From contig CAIZHO010000132.1 in the NCBI GenBank assembly GCA_903932805.1, positions 1 to 5,780 on the forward strand: a stretch of DNA of 5,780 bases. The letters are read 5' to 3'. Shown here in pieces: positions 1-5,780 of this stretch (positions are counted from its first letter, which is position 1; each line of letters begins with the position of its first letter). Source of the DNA: an uncultured Roseiflexaceae bacterium. GTDB lineage: Bacteria > Chloroflexota > Chloroflexia > Chloroflexales > Roseiflexaceae. The notes under the pieces were generated by a model. The model had not been told where the DNA came from. It worked only from the letters and a program-made list of their open reading frames with translations, and did no database searches. Made by a program: the position numbers and the translations under genes.

Positions 1-1732
1 CACTGTCGGTGTATGAGGAACCACCCATAGCAAGCGTATCGGTGAAGCGCTGGACGGTATATGGTGACGTAAGTGTGGTGGTGGCGCCGACGGTTGCAAC
101 AGTGTCAGTCGTTACCTTGACGGTTTTCCAACTCGAAACTGCTTTTTTCTCAGAATCGAACATGCGCACATGGACGTACCTTGTTGCATTTGCTGCAAGG
201 CCGGTCACAGATATTGCAGGATTTTCTAACGTAAACGCTTTGTAATCGGCAGCAACAAGTGCTGCGGTTGGCTCAGCGATAGTCGTGGTTACTTTTGCCG
301 CATAGTACGCAGCAGTACAGTCTGCACTTACATACACAATGCCGGATGCCGTAAGTTTGTTGATACTCGCGGCCCCGTCTTCAATGACCACTGTAGGAGT
401 ACACGTGTTGAGCGCTACATCGAAATCGCCCGTATGTGTCGTCCAGATAATATCAGCGCCATTCGTTTTAAAGGTAACGAGAAACACACTCAGACGGACA
501 CCCGATTGATATGGTGTGAACAATATAGACGGCTTGCTGTACTCGGTATATGTGACATTGTACCCACCATCGTTCCAGCGAGAGCCATCATAGTGTGCTA
601 ATATCATCGATTGCTTCAGCCCATTGGTGCCAGCAAAATACGCATTGCCTCCCATATCGGCAGCAATCCCTGTGCCGCTGATATCTTTGCCATTGAACGC
701 GCTGATCCGTTCTGGGTACAGAGGACCGTTAATGCCCATCCATTTTTTTTGCGATGTGTTGTACTTCATCCCATAGACTGTACGGTTACCTGTGCCACTT
801 TCTCCCGAACCGTATGACACGTACAAATTGCCATCAGCACCGAGTCGTGCAGATGGATAAAAACATCCGTACGGAATCATGAGCAAACTGGTGCGATCAC
901 ACGGGAGTAAATCGACGTTGCCGGGTTTCTTCGAGATTGCACCAGTAATGTCCATCGAGGTTGGGTTGAGGAACACATGACCACCGGTGAACTTCGGAAA
1001 ACTGTGCTCGAATGAACCCGAGAGGTAAAATGTGCCGTCTGGCAACCCTTCTACCGAATCATTGGCCGAGTACGCAGGTCCATAAGCTGGCATGCTCGAG
1101 AAATTTTTCCAATCTGCACTCGAGCTCCCTCCACGCTGTATCGTGGCAATCGGCAAAACCGCATACTTGCTGTAGAGTTTCGCACCAGGGGTAAATGTCG
1201 CGGCCATCATGAGGATATGCTTGTCGGTAACTGCCATCCCGCCATGGGTGATATTGCTGGAGAGTCCTGAAATGCTCGTAGCCTTCAGTCCGGTAAATGG
1301 TTTTTTGATTGGTGCACTAGACGGTATGTAAATTGTTCGAAATCCGCCTCCGTTTATCTTCCCAATGAATACATTGCCTGCACGGTCGGTTCGAGCAATC
1401 GGAGGAGTCACTAATGCAGACAAGGACGTATATGACTCGGTGTCTCTATATGTGGCAAGGATTTTACACGTCGGCGTATTTGGATCGACCACATGAATAA
1501 TTATCTGTGCTTTGTTCCGCAAGTACGTATCGGTGAATCCACCTGCATCTGCGAGGGCGACATAGATCAAACCATTGCCACTGAGGGTAGCTGAAACCGT
1601 GTAACTAAAGCCACTTGACAATTTGCAGGTTGTGGAATTGGTCAACGCAGCCGACGCACTATCAGGAGAGATAAGGAGAAAGCTTGCGCAAAAACACAGT
1701 GTCGTCACGAGCCGGAATAAGTTCTTGTACAT
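1..1732 (-). CDS. Large exported surface protein with beta-propeller-like and Ig/FN3-like regions (3' end outside window)
   Basis: The frame is open from the ATG at 1732-1730 to the left edge, 577 codons with no stop, so the C-terminus is missing. Seen: residues 1-28 form a signal peptide (basic K3/R7, hydrophobic 8-21, then S-A-S-A before A29, a good signal peptidase I site). No lipobox is seen, so it is not an obvious lipoprotein. About residues 50-435 hold recurring strand pairs of the type aGNvfig (118-123), GADGNLYVSYG (298-308) and GGNAYFAGTNG (361-371), about six or seven times, which resembles a beta-propeller. From about 444 the style changes to a Thr/Ala/Val-rich Ig or FN3-like module (sVTGLAANATRYVHVRMFD near 508-526), and another seems to begin near 543 (DTVATVGATTTLTSP). 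The mature part shows six cysteines (36, 89, 278, 290, 444, 472), which could form three disulfides. No catalytic motif or specific family is recognised. A role in surface attachment or ligand binding is inferred. The start is supported by an AAGGG site 6 nt upstream and a promoter just before it. Confidence 0.88.
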   Translation of the reverse strand, partial: MYKNLFRLVTTLCFCASFLLISPDSASAALTNSTTCKLSSGFSYTVSATLSGNGLIYVALADAGGFTDTYLRNKAQIIIHVVDPNTPTCKILATYRDTESYTSLSALVTPPIARTDRAGNVFIGKINGGGFRTIYIPSSAPIKKPFTGLKATSISGLSSNITHGGMAVTDKHILMMAATFTPGAKLYSKYAVLPIATIQRGGSSSADWKNFSSMPAYGPAYSANDSVEGLPDGTFYLSGSFEHSFPKFTGGHVFLNPTSMDITGAISKKPGNVDLLPCDRTSLLMIPYGCFYPSARLGADGNLYVSYGSGESGTGNRTVYGMKYNTSQKKWMGINGPLYPERISAFNGKDISGTGIAADMGGNAYFAGTNGLKQSMILAHYDGSRWNDGGYNVTYTEYSKPSILFTPYQSGVRLSVFLVTFKTNGADIIWTTHTGDFDVALNTCTPTVVIEDGAASINKLTASGIVYVSADCTAAYYAAKVTTTIAEPTAALVAADYKAFTLENPAISVTGLAANATRYVHVRMFDSEKKAVSSWKTVKVTTDTVATVGATTTLTSPYTVQRFTDTLAMGGSSYTDS

Positions 1733-1738
1733 GGTGCA

Positions 1739-1743
1739 CCCTT
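1739..1743 (-). promoter_or_regulatory. Ribosome binding site of the exported protein
   Basis: AAGGG on the minus strand, six bases before the ATG at 1732. It is a good Shine-Dalgarno match at normal spacing, and it supports this start codon together with the signal peptide that follows directly. Confidence 0.65.
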
Positions 1744-1761
1744 ATTTGTTTGTATGTGTCT

Positions 1762-1790
1762 ATTATAGTGCGACACACTGTCGTAATCAA
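1762..1790 (-). promoter_or_regulatory. Sigma70-type promoter for the exported protein gene
   Basis: On the minus strand, TTGATT (1790-1785, four of six matches to the -35 consensus) is separated by exactly 17 bp from TATAAT (1767-1762, a perfect -10). Transcription would begin near 1755-1757, giving a leader of roughly 23-25 nt that contains the AAGGG ribosome site. The spacer between the two boxes contains a perfect 5-bp inverted repeat (listed separately). The promoter lies between the end of the last methyltransferase gene and the exported protein, so the latter can be transcribed independently of the upstream operon. The assignment rests on sequence match only. Confidence 0.7.
1771..1783. 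repeat. Short inverted repeat in the promoter spacer, possible operator
   Basis: CGACA-CAC-TGTCG: two perfect 5-bp arms around a 3-bp centre, lying wholly between the -35 and -10 boxes. A repressor bound here would block RNA polymerase. The arms are short, so chance is possible. Just upstream of the -35 box there is also a direct repeat TGAGG (plus strand 1794-1798 and 1801-1805, 7-bp period) that might be a second protein site. Confidence 0.3.
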
Positions 1791-1850
1791 TAGTGAGGGC
1801 TGAGGAGTTTATGATACGCGACTAACAGACGAACGCCAACCCCAATTCGT

Positions 1851-2642
1851 TCAATGTGCGTTCTTTTTCAGAGCAATGAGGATCATAGAGCGCGTTTTCC
1901 ATAGCAGTGCAGTAACGATCGCGATGGCTATTTTGACAATCCATCGATGTGGGGCACGCACAAACCGTGCCCACTCAATACCGACTGGTTCATAAGCTGC
2001 ATGATATTCTTCTGATACAACGTCAAACTGAGATGCTTTCGCCATCCATGCGAGTTGTTGCATACTAAACAGACGACTGTGCGTGTAGTAGCGTGCATCA
2101 CTGCGCAACATGGCCCAGCGTTCAAATTCTTCTGCATGGTCAAACGGAAGCCAGAGCAAGACATCAAACAATGTGCGCATCCGACTTTTGAAATAAAACT
2201 GATTCGGCGTACTGACGACGAGATGTCCCCCAGGCACAAGCAGCGTCGAGAATTGTTCAAGTGCCGCTAGCGGTGGATTTGCCAAGTGTTCGATTACCTC
2301 AGAAAAGATAATGATATCAAACATACCCGGTTCATACGGCGGTGCTTCGGTATCGATGTTCCAGCGGCGCACGTCGACACCAAGCCGTTTCCATACCGCT
2401 GCACGATCATCTGGGAAGATGTCAGTTCCATACACGTCATACCCTGCATTGACCAGCATTTCGGTGAATTGTCCTGGATTGACCCCGATTTCGAGCACGC
2501 GCTTGCCCGGCAGCGACAGGACCATAGTCAACATCGCGGCAAAACGTATTTTGTGATAGCGATAGTAATCGGGTTTGTTTGTTTGGCTTGTCGCAGCGTA
2601 CTGTGCGACTATTGCATGTGCCAATTGCTTCGGGTTATGCAT
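1851..2642 (-). CDS. Class I SAM-dependent methyltransferase with hydrophobic C-terminal tail
   Basis: A predicted 263-residue methyltransferase that would transfer a methyl group from S-adenosylmethionine, here probably to a sugar or glycan intermediate. Seen: motif I VLEIGVNPGQFT (49-60) binds SAM, the acidic residue D74 after strand 2 (VYGTDIFP) would contact the ribose, FDIIIFSEVIEHLANP (108-123) is the typical motif of the Methyltransf_11/23 group, and LLVPGGHLVVSTPN (134-147) is the following strand and turn. Residues 234-258 are hydrophobic with interspersed and flanking Lys/Arg, ending in KKNAH, which suggests an in-plane or short membrane anchor. The start MHNPKQ at 2642 is chosen because it overlaps the upstream stop by only 8 nt; the frame is open further upstream to 2750, but that would overlap the glycosyltransferase by over 100 nt. 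No Shine-Dalgarno is seen, so coupling to the preceding gene is likely. The acceptor is unknown. Confidence 0.88.
   Translation of the reverse strand: MHNPKQLAHAIVAQYAATSQTNKPDYYRYHKIRFAAMLTMVLSLPGKRVLEIGVNPGQFTEMLVNAGYDVYGTDIFPDDRAAVWKRLGVDVRRWNIDTEAPPYEPGMFDIIIFSEVIEHLANPPLAALEQFSTLLVPGGHLVVSTPNQFYFKSRMRTLFDVLLWLPFDHAEEFERWAMLRSDARYYTHSRLFSMQQLAWMAKASQFDVVSEEYHAAYEPVGIEWARFVRAPHRWIVKIAIAIVTALLWKTRSMILIALKKNAH
2635..2642 (-). promoter_or_regulatory. 8-nt gene overlap, likely translational coupling
   Basis: The ATG of the second methyltransferase (2642-2640) lies inside the last codons of the second glycosyltransferase, whose TAA is at 2637-2635. No ribosome site precedes the ATG, so re-initiation by ribosomes that finish the upstream gene is the simplest explanation. 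Confidence 0.55.
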
Positions 2643-3870
2643 GGTTGTTTTCACTGACTGCTTTGCGACATACCGCAATGAGGCGGGTTGCGCGATTCTG
2701 GTAGGTGTGCGGACCAACGGCGTACAGGCCACGCTCGGCAATTTCGACACGGAGTGTAGGATTGTCGATCAAGGTGGCAAGGAGGATTGTCAGTGCGCTG
2801 ACGCTTCCACGCTCGAATACAGCAGCACCATCGGCCCCGATTATCTCGCGCAGTGATTGCATTTCTGGACAAATGACCACGCGTCCCGTTGCCATATATT
2901 CGAAGAGTTTGAGGGGTGAGGCGGTCTCGTCAGTAACGGTATCTGGGATAACAAGAATATCACTTGCAGAAAGGTATTGTGCAACCACGGATTGTGACAG
3001 GACTCCCGTAAACACCACTCGATGTTGGATGCCGAGTGCATTGCATTGCTGTGTCAATGCGGCAACTTCTTGGGGGCGGCCACCGACGAAATATAACCAT
3101 GTGGCTTCCTGTTGTTCAGGTGAGAGTTGTGCATATGCCTCGACCAAAAGTTCGAGGCGACGGTACGCAAAGGTCAACCCTGCATAACAAATCATTGTTA
3201 TGTGATGCGGGATTTGTAAGCTACTGCGCGCACCCTGCTGGTCTGATGGGTGGTAGATACTGGCGTTATACGCATCGGGAAGGATATCGACCGTCTGGCT
3301 ACTCCGTAACCCGTGTTCATGAAGCACAGTTCGGAACGTACTGGTCAACGATACCAGACGCGATGGCATCTTCAAGGTGACCTGGTCGATATGATTGACA
3401 AGCCGAGACGCCCATTGTTCTTTTGGGCGCGAATGATTGGTTGCTTCGAGATGATGGACTTCATAGACGACTTTGGCGCCCAACAGGCGCGGCGCCCACT
3501 GCGAAATCCAGAACGCACAAATAACTTCGCGCACATAAACCACATTGGTGCGTGTGCCACGGGATGCCTGCAGCCAGAGCAGCACCAAGACAATCCATGC
3601 GAAAACCGTGCGTTCGGCGTAGTACCAGAGTGTTGATTTGTATAAACGGGACAACCGACCGATGCCGATACGAGGGATATAGGTAACACCCAATGCGTCG
3701 AATGGATTTGCTGCAGAGGTCATCCGTGGGATGATGATTTGCAAATCCTTGTGTTGGGCGCGTAGCTCACGCAATGTCGAGTAGGTCTGGACTGCGTTTG
3801 CCGAACCAAGGGTCAAACTTGTCGGATAGGCTACATAACAAATCCGCATTGGTGCGTGCTGTTGTGTCAT
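2635..3870 (-). CDS. GT4-type (GT-B fold) glycosyltransferase, second in operon
   Basis: A predicted 411-residue cytoplasmic or membrane-associated retaining glycosyltransferase that would move a sugar from a nucleotide-sugar to a growing glycan. Seen: the N-terminal half has RICYVAYPT (9-17), the acceptor-side helix after ANAVQTY (24-30), a very hydrophobic stretch around 89-100, VVYVREV (110-116) and VVYEVHHLE (134-142), the last two typical of GT4 N-domains. The C-terminal half has ICYAGLTFAYRRLE (227-240), LYFVGG (259-264), VVFTGVLS (285-292) and the donor-site block DETASPLKLFEYMATGR (314-330). E324 matches the second glutamate of the EX7E motif, but the first is offset (E315, eight residues between), as happens in SPLKLFEYMA-type members. 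The start at 3870 is chosen because its ATG overlaps the preceding TGA (ATGA). The same frame is open to 4032, but that part lies wholly in the upstream gene. A second ATG at 3849 (M8) is an alternative. The sugar and linkage are unknown. Confidence 0.88.
   Translation of the reverse strand: MTQQHAPMRICYVAYPTSLTLGSANAVQTYSTLRELRAQHKDLQIIIPRMTSAANPFDALGVTYIPRIGIGRLSRLYKSTLWYYAERTVFAWIVLVLLWLQASRGTRTNVVYVREVICAFWISQWAPRLLGAKVVYEVHHLEATNHSRPKEQWASRLVNHIDQVTLKMPSRLVSLTSTFRTVLHEHGLRSSQTVDILPDAYNASIYHPSDQQGARSSLQIPHHITMICYAGLTFAYRRLELLVEAYAQLSPEQQEATWLYFVGGRPQEVAALTQQCNALGIQHRVVFTGVLSQSVVAQYLSASDILVIPDTVTDETASPLKLFEYMATGRVVICPEMQSLREIIGADGAAVFERGSVSALTILLATLIDNPTLRVEIAERGLYAVGPHTYQNRATRLIAVCRKAVSENNHA
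3867..3870 (-). promoter_or_regulatory. ATGA stop-start overlap between the two glycosyltransferases
   Basis: The TGA of the first glycosyltransferase (3869-3867) shares bases with the ATG of the second (3870-3868). The 20 bases before this ATG are A/T-rich with no purine-rich ribosome site, so termination-reinitiation coupling is likely and would keep the two enzymes at a fixed ratio. Confidence 0.65.
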
Positions 3871-5084
3871 AACGATGTATACATATCTAATAATGTGGCG
3901 GCTATAACACGGCTGCGAAAGTCTTGGGCGAATGGTATGCATCGTTCGGCAAGCGTGTCGTGCTGTTCGATGACCGTCAAAATTCCTTCTGCAATTGCGT
4001 GACCGCTTTGTGGTGCAACGACGACACCACAACCTGCATCACGTACATAATCACTCGCACCTGTCGTCGCAGTGACAATCGGAGGGGTGCCTGCTGCAGC
4101 CGATTCGATCACGACACGACTAAACGACTCAGCGATAGACGGCACAATCGTCGTATCACTCCCTGCCAGGTACCTTAGCGCATCGTGATGAGCGATGCCC
4201 CCAACGATGTGCACACGCTCGGCAACACCCAATGAGCGGGCTTGTTCGAACAGGTACGCACCATAGTCACCGTACTTCGGGGTCGTTCGGTTGTGTCCAA
4301 CGATGAGCACATGCACGTTGTGCCCTGCGGCCACTACTGCAGGGATTGCTGCAACGATGTATTCGATTCCCTTAAACGGATGCAGCCGGTTTAAGCTCAA
4401 GACAATGGTTGCATCAACAGGGATGTCGTATGTTGCACAGAGAAATGCACGCGCCGTAGATTTTTCTGCGCCGACACGTGCTGCCTCTGCAAAAAAAGAA
4501 TGCTCTGTGATGTTATACGGCACCGCTTTGATGCGGTCCGGAGGTGCGCCATACGTTAATGCAAGCGCGAGGATTTGGCGTGAGTCTGCACGGATACAAT
4601 CCGACCGACTCACTACCCAGCGTATACATTGGCGGACCGCCGCGTATCTCGCATATCCATAGTCAAAATCCGGCACACGCATGATGTCTGCGCCCGGCAA
4701 GGTCACAGCGAGTTTGCTGTCTGCAGGTTTGGTCAACATGACGGCAAACCCCAGCGGAAAGGCAGTTTCGACATGAATCACATCGTAGCGTGCTTGCGTA
4801 CGAAAAAAAGCACCAAAGCTGTTGATGGCACCCCACAAGTATGGGTAACTTGTAAGCCACGCACCGATACGATTCAACGCGGCAACGAACCGCGATGATC
4901 GCGTGGGGAGCGAATATACGGTTATACCATCCACCACGCGTGTACTGATTTGTCGTGTCGCTGAGGTCATGGTTGCGATGTCAACCGAGTGTCCGCGAGC
5001 ACACCACTCGGCAATCACTTCCGTGTGGATTTGATTGCCGAGCGCATTGTCGTCGTATCGCGGGATGCAGTAGAGAATCCGCAT
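3867..5084 (-). CDS. GT4-type (GT-B fold) glycosyltransferase, first in operon
   Basis: A predicted 405-residue retaining glycosyltransferase of the GT4 superfamily, probably acting at the cytoplasmic face of the membrane in glycan assembly. Seen: the N-terminal Rossmann-like domain begins MRILYCIPRYDDNALGNQIH, where the G16-N-Q-I-H loop is the usual acceptor-domain start, followed by YDVIHVETAFPLG (100-112) and LAVTLPGADIMR (125-136). The C-terminal donor domain has VLSLNRLHPFKGIEYIV (228-244), with R233 and K238 in the places of the conserved donor-phosphate residues, VLIVGHN (259-265), VHIVGGI (291-297) and a canonical EX7E motif E319-SFSRVVI-E327 followed by SAAAGTP. Length is normal for the family. 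No signal peptide or transmembrane helix is evident. The start at 5084 follows the preceding stop by 3 nt and has AGGAG six bases upstream. The sugar donor and acceptor cannot be told from sequence alone. Confidence 0.92.
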   Translation of the reverse strand: MRILYCIPRYDDNALGNQIHTEVIAEWCARGHSVDIATMTSATRQISTRVVDGITVYSLPTRSSRFVAALNRIGAWLTSYPYLWGAINSFGAFFRTQARYDVIHVETAFPLGFAVMLTKPADSKLAVTLPGADIMRVPDFDYGYARYAAVRQCIRWVVSRSDCIRADSRQILALALTYGAPPDRIKAVPYNITEHSFFAEAARVGAEKSTARAFLCATYDIPVDATIVLSLNRLHPFKGIEYIVAAIPAVVAAGHNVHVLIVGHNRTTPKYGDYGAYLFEQARSLGVAERVHIVGGIAHHDALRYLAGSDTTIVPSIAESFSRVVIESAAAGTPPIVTATTGASDYVRDAGCGVVVAPQSGHAIAEGILTVIEQHDTLAERCIPFAQDFRSRVIAATLLDMYTSL

Positions 5085-5087
5085 CGA

Positions 5088-5780
5088 CTACTCCTGATGT
5101 CCTGATTTGCCCTTCTTGTAGGCCAGCATGACATACATCGGATCGGTCGAGTCGAACATTTCTTCCAGAGGATGAATAATCCACGCCAGCAAAATATCTT
5201 TGATGACCAGTGTGCGCCAATATTTGGTCAATGGCGTTTCGTGGTACCGACCATTCAAGATACTCCGTCCAAAGGCACTGCGAGCGGTCACAATTGCATT
5301 TGCCGGGTCGAAATACACTTCTTTGAGGTCTTGATCGGTATAAAAGCGGAAGAACGAACCACTTTTACCGACTTGATCGAACGTGTTTTTGGCGACTTGG
5401 GCGAAATTCCTGATGCCATTCATAAAGGACGTACGTTCCGTACTGGTATACGGGAGTGTCATGACGGCAATGCCATCGTCTGAGAGCACACGTGCAATTT
5501 CACGGCCCACTGCATGATCGTCGGGGATGTGTTCAAGTGATGACACTGCGCTGATGCGATGGATCGTGCCATCGCGAAAGGGCATCTTGGTGGCATCGGC
5601 AACGATGGGTATCAAACGGCCGTCGCCGGGCTGGGCTGTTTCGCGGCGTTTCTGTGCCTGCCAGCGGACGCGATCGGCATCGAGTTCGATGATGATGACA
5701 TCCAAGCCTGTTTTGGTGAGCATATGAGGGTACGTCGAAGTGCCTGACCCGATGTCCACAATAATATCGCCTGGTTTGGC
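5088..5780 (-). CDS. Class I SAM-dependent methyltransferase (5' end outside window)
   Basis: 230 C-terminal residues are visible and the frame continues past the right edge (AKPGDIIVDIGSG), so the N-terminus is missing. The GTG at 5759-5757 is the valine inside motif I, not a start. Seen, in visible numbering: VDIGSGTSTYP (8-18) is the glycine-rich SAM motif, IIELDADR (30-37) follows strand 2 with E32 as the ribose-binding acid, ADATKMPF (61-68) holds the adenine-contacting acidic residue D62, and ISAVSSLEHIPDD (76-88) is the post-II motif of the Methyltransf_11 group. VLSDDGIAVMTLP (98-110) follows. The C-terminal part (about 140-220) is less conserved and probably forms the acceptor side. 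Being the first visible gene of the glycosyltransferase cluster, it likely methylates a sugar, a glycan or a lipid-linked intermediate. The acceptor is an inference from context only. Confidence 0.88.
   Translation of the reverse strand, partial: AKPGDIIVDIGSGTSTYPHMLTKTGLDVIIIELDADRVRWQAQKRRETAQPGDGRLIPIVADATKMPFRDGTIHRISAVSSLEHIPDDHAVGREIARVLSDDGIAVMTLPYTSTERTSFMNGIRNFAQVAKNTFDQVGKSGSFFRFYTDQDLKEVYFDPANAIVTARSAFGRSILNGRYHETPLTKYWRTLVIKDILLAWIIHPLEEMFDSTDPMYVMLAYKKGKSGHQE
5091..5095 (-). promoter_or_regulatory. Ribosome binding site of the first glycosyltransferase
   Basis: AGGAG on the minus strand, overlapping the last codons of the upstream methyltransferase (CAG GAG TAG) and six bases before the ATG at 5084. 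It is the best internal ribosome site in the operon and fixes the start. Confidence 0.7.

Larger units (their letters stand above)
1733..1850. other. 118-bp intergenic spacer
   Basis: The only sizeable non-coding stretch in the window. The half next to the exported protein holds its promoter, spacer dyad and ribosome site. The half next to the methyltransferase stop (1791-1850) should hold any operon terminator, but I see only a weak 5-bp stem (ACGAA/TTCGT around 1830-1850) with a 12-nt loop and no T-tract. Read-through from the glycosyltransferase operon into the exported protein gene therefore cannot be excluded. Confidence 0.7.

Noticed and set aside
9..1194. Three plus-strand open frames (9-245, 611-817, 1012-1194)
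   Set aside because: All lie opposite the continuous 577-codon minus-strand frame, which has a signal peptide, ribosome site and promoter. They show no recognisable motif and no ribosome site.
1811..1825. Tiny plus-strand frame (ATG ATA CGC GAC TAA) after GAGGAG
   Set aside because: Only four codons, spacing from the purine run is too short, and nothing downstream on the plus strand would use it as a leader.
1829..1851. Possible intrinsic terminator after the last methyltransferase
   Set aside because: The stem is only five base pairs with a 12-nt loop, and no T-tract follows on the transcribed strand.
2643..2750. 36-codon N-terminal extension of the second methyltransferase
   Set aside because: It overlaps the conserved end of the preceding gene by over 100 nt, and the residues do not look like part of a methyltransferase. 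The ATG at 2642 gives a normal short overlap.
3871..4032. 54-codon N-terminal extension of the second glycosyltransferase
   Set aside because: It lies entirely within the upstream glycosyltransferase gene, its sequence (rich in Cys, Arg and His) is not like a GT4 N-terminus, and the conserved start of the fold comes only after 3870.
5088..5759. GTG at 5759 as the real start of the first methyltransferase
   Set aside because: The GTG encodes the valine of the SAM-binding motif VDIGSG. The frame continues upstream with a typical preceding strand (KPGDII) to the window edge, so the gene is truncated, not complete.
1..5780. CRISPR array, tRNA or rRNA, insertion sequence, toxin-antitoxin or defence system
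   Set aside because: I looked for regularly spaced repeats, terminal inverted repeats, transposase or nuclease motifs and structured RNA and saw none. The window is almost fully coded by the five genes listed.

Overview
The window comes from a bacterium of moderate GC content (roughly half G+C by eye). No rRNA, tRNA or other phylogenetic marker is present. The style of the surface protein (propeller-like blades followed by Ig/FN3-like modules) and the glycosyltransferase types would fit Chloroflexota or another environmental lineage, but this is a weak guess. All five genes lie on the minus strand, so they are read from right to left.

Right and centre (5780 down to 1851): four tightly packed genes form one transcription unit. 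In order they are a SAM-dependent methyltransferase (its 5' end lies outside the window), a GT4-type glycosyltransferase, a second GT4-type glycosyltransferase, and a second SAM-dependent methyltransferase with a hydrophobic basic C-terminal tail. The junctions are a 3-nt gap, a 4-nt ATGA overlap and an 8-nt overlap, so translational coupling is likely. Together they look like part of a glycan biosynthesis locus (exopolysaccharide, O-antigen-like polymer or glycolipid): the two transferases would add sugars from nucleotide-sugar donors, and the methyltransferases would methylate or cap the product. The exact glycan cannot be read from the sequence.

Left (1850 down to 1): a 118-bp spacer carries a strong sigma70-like promoter (perfect TATAAT, 17-bp spacing, TTGATT) with a small inverted repeat inside its spacer. 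It drives a large exported protein, open from the ATG at 1732 to the left edge with no stop (577 codons visible). The protein has a clear signal peptide, about 390 residues of repeated beta-propeller-like strands, and then Ig/FN3-like material that is still continuing at the edge. It may be a surface or extracellular adhesin or sugar-binding protein. Its position next to the glycan genes is suggestive only, because it has its own promoter.

I see no mobile element, CRISPR array, RNA gene or convincing intrinsic terminator. I found no clear evidence of a previously undescribed system. The most unusual item is the large surface protein.
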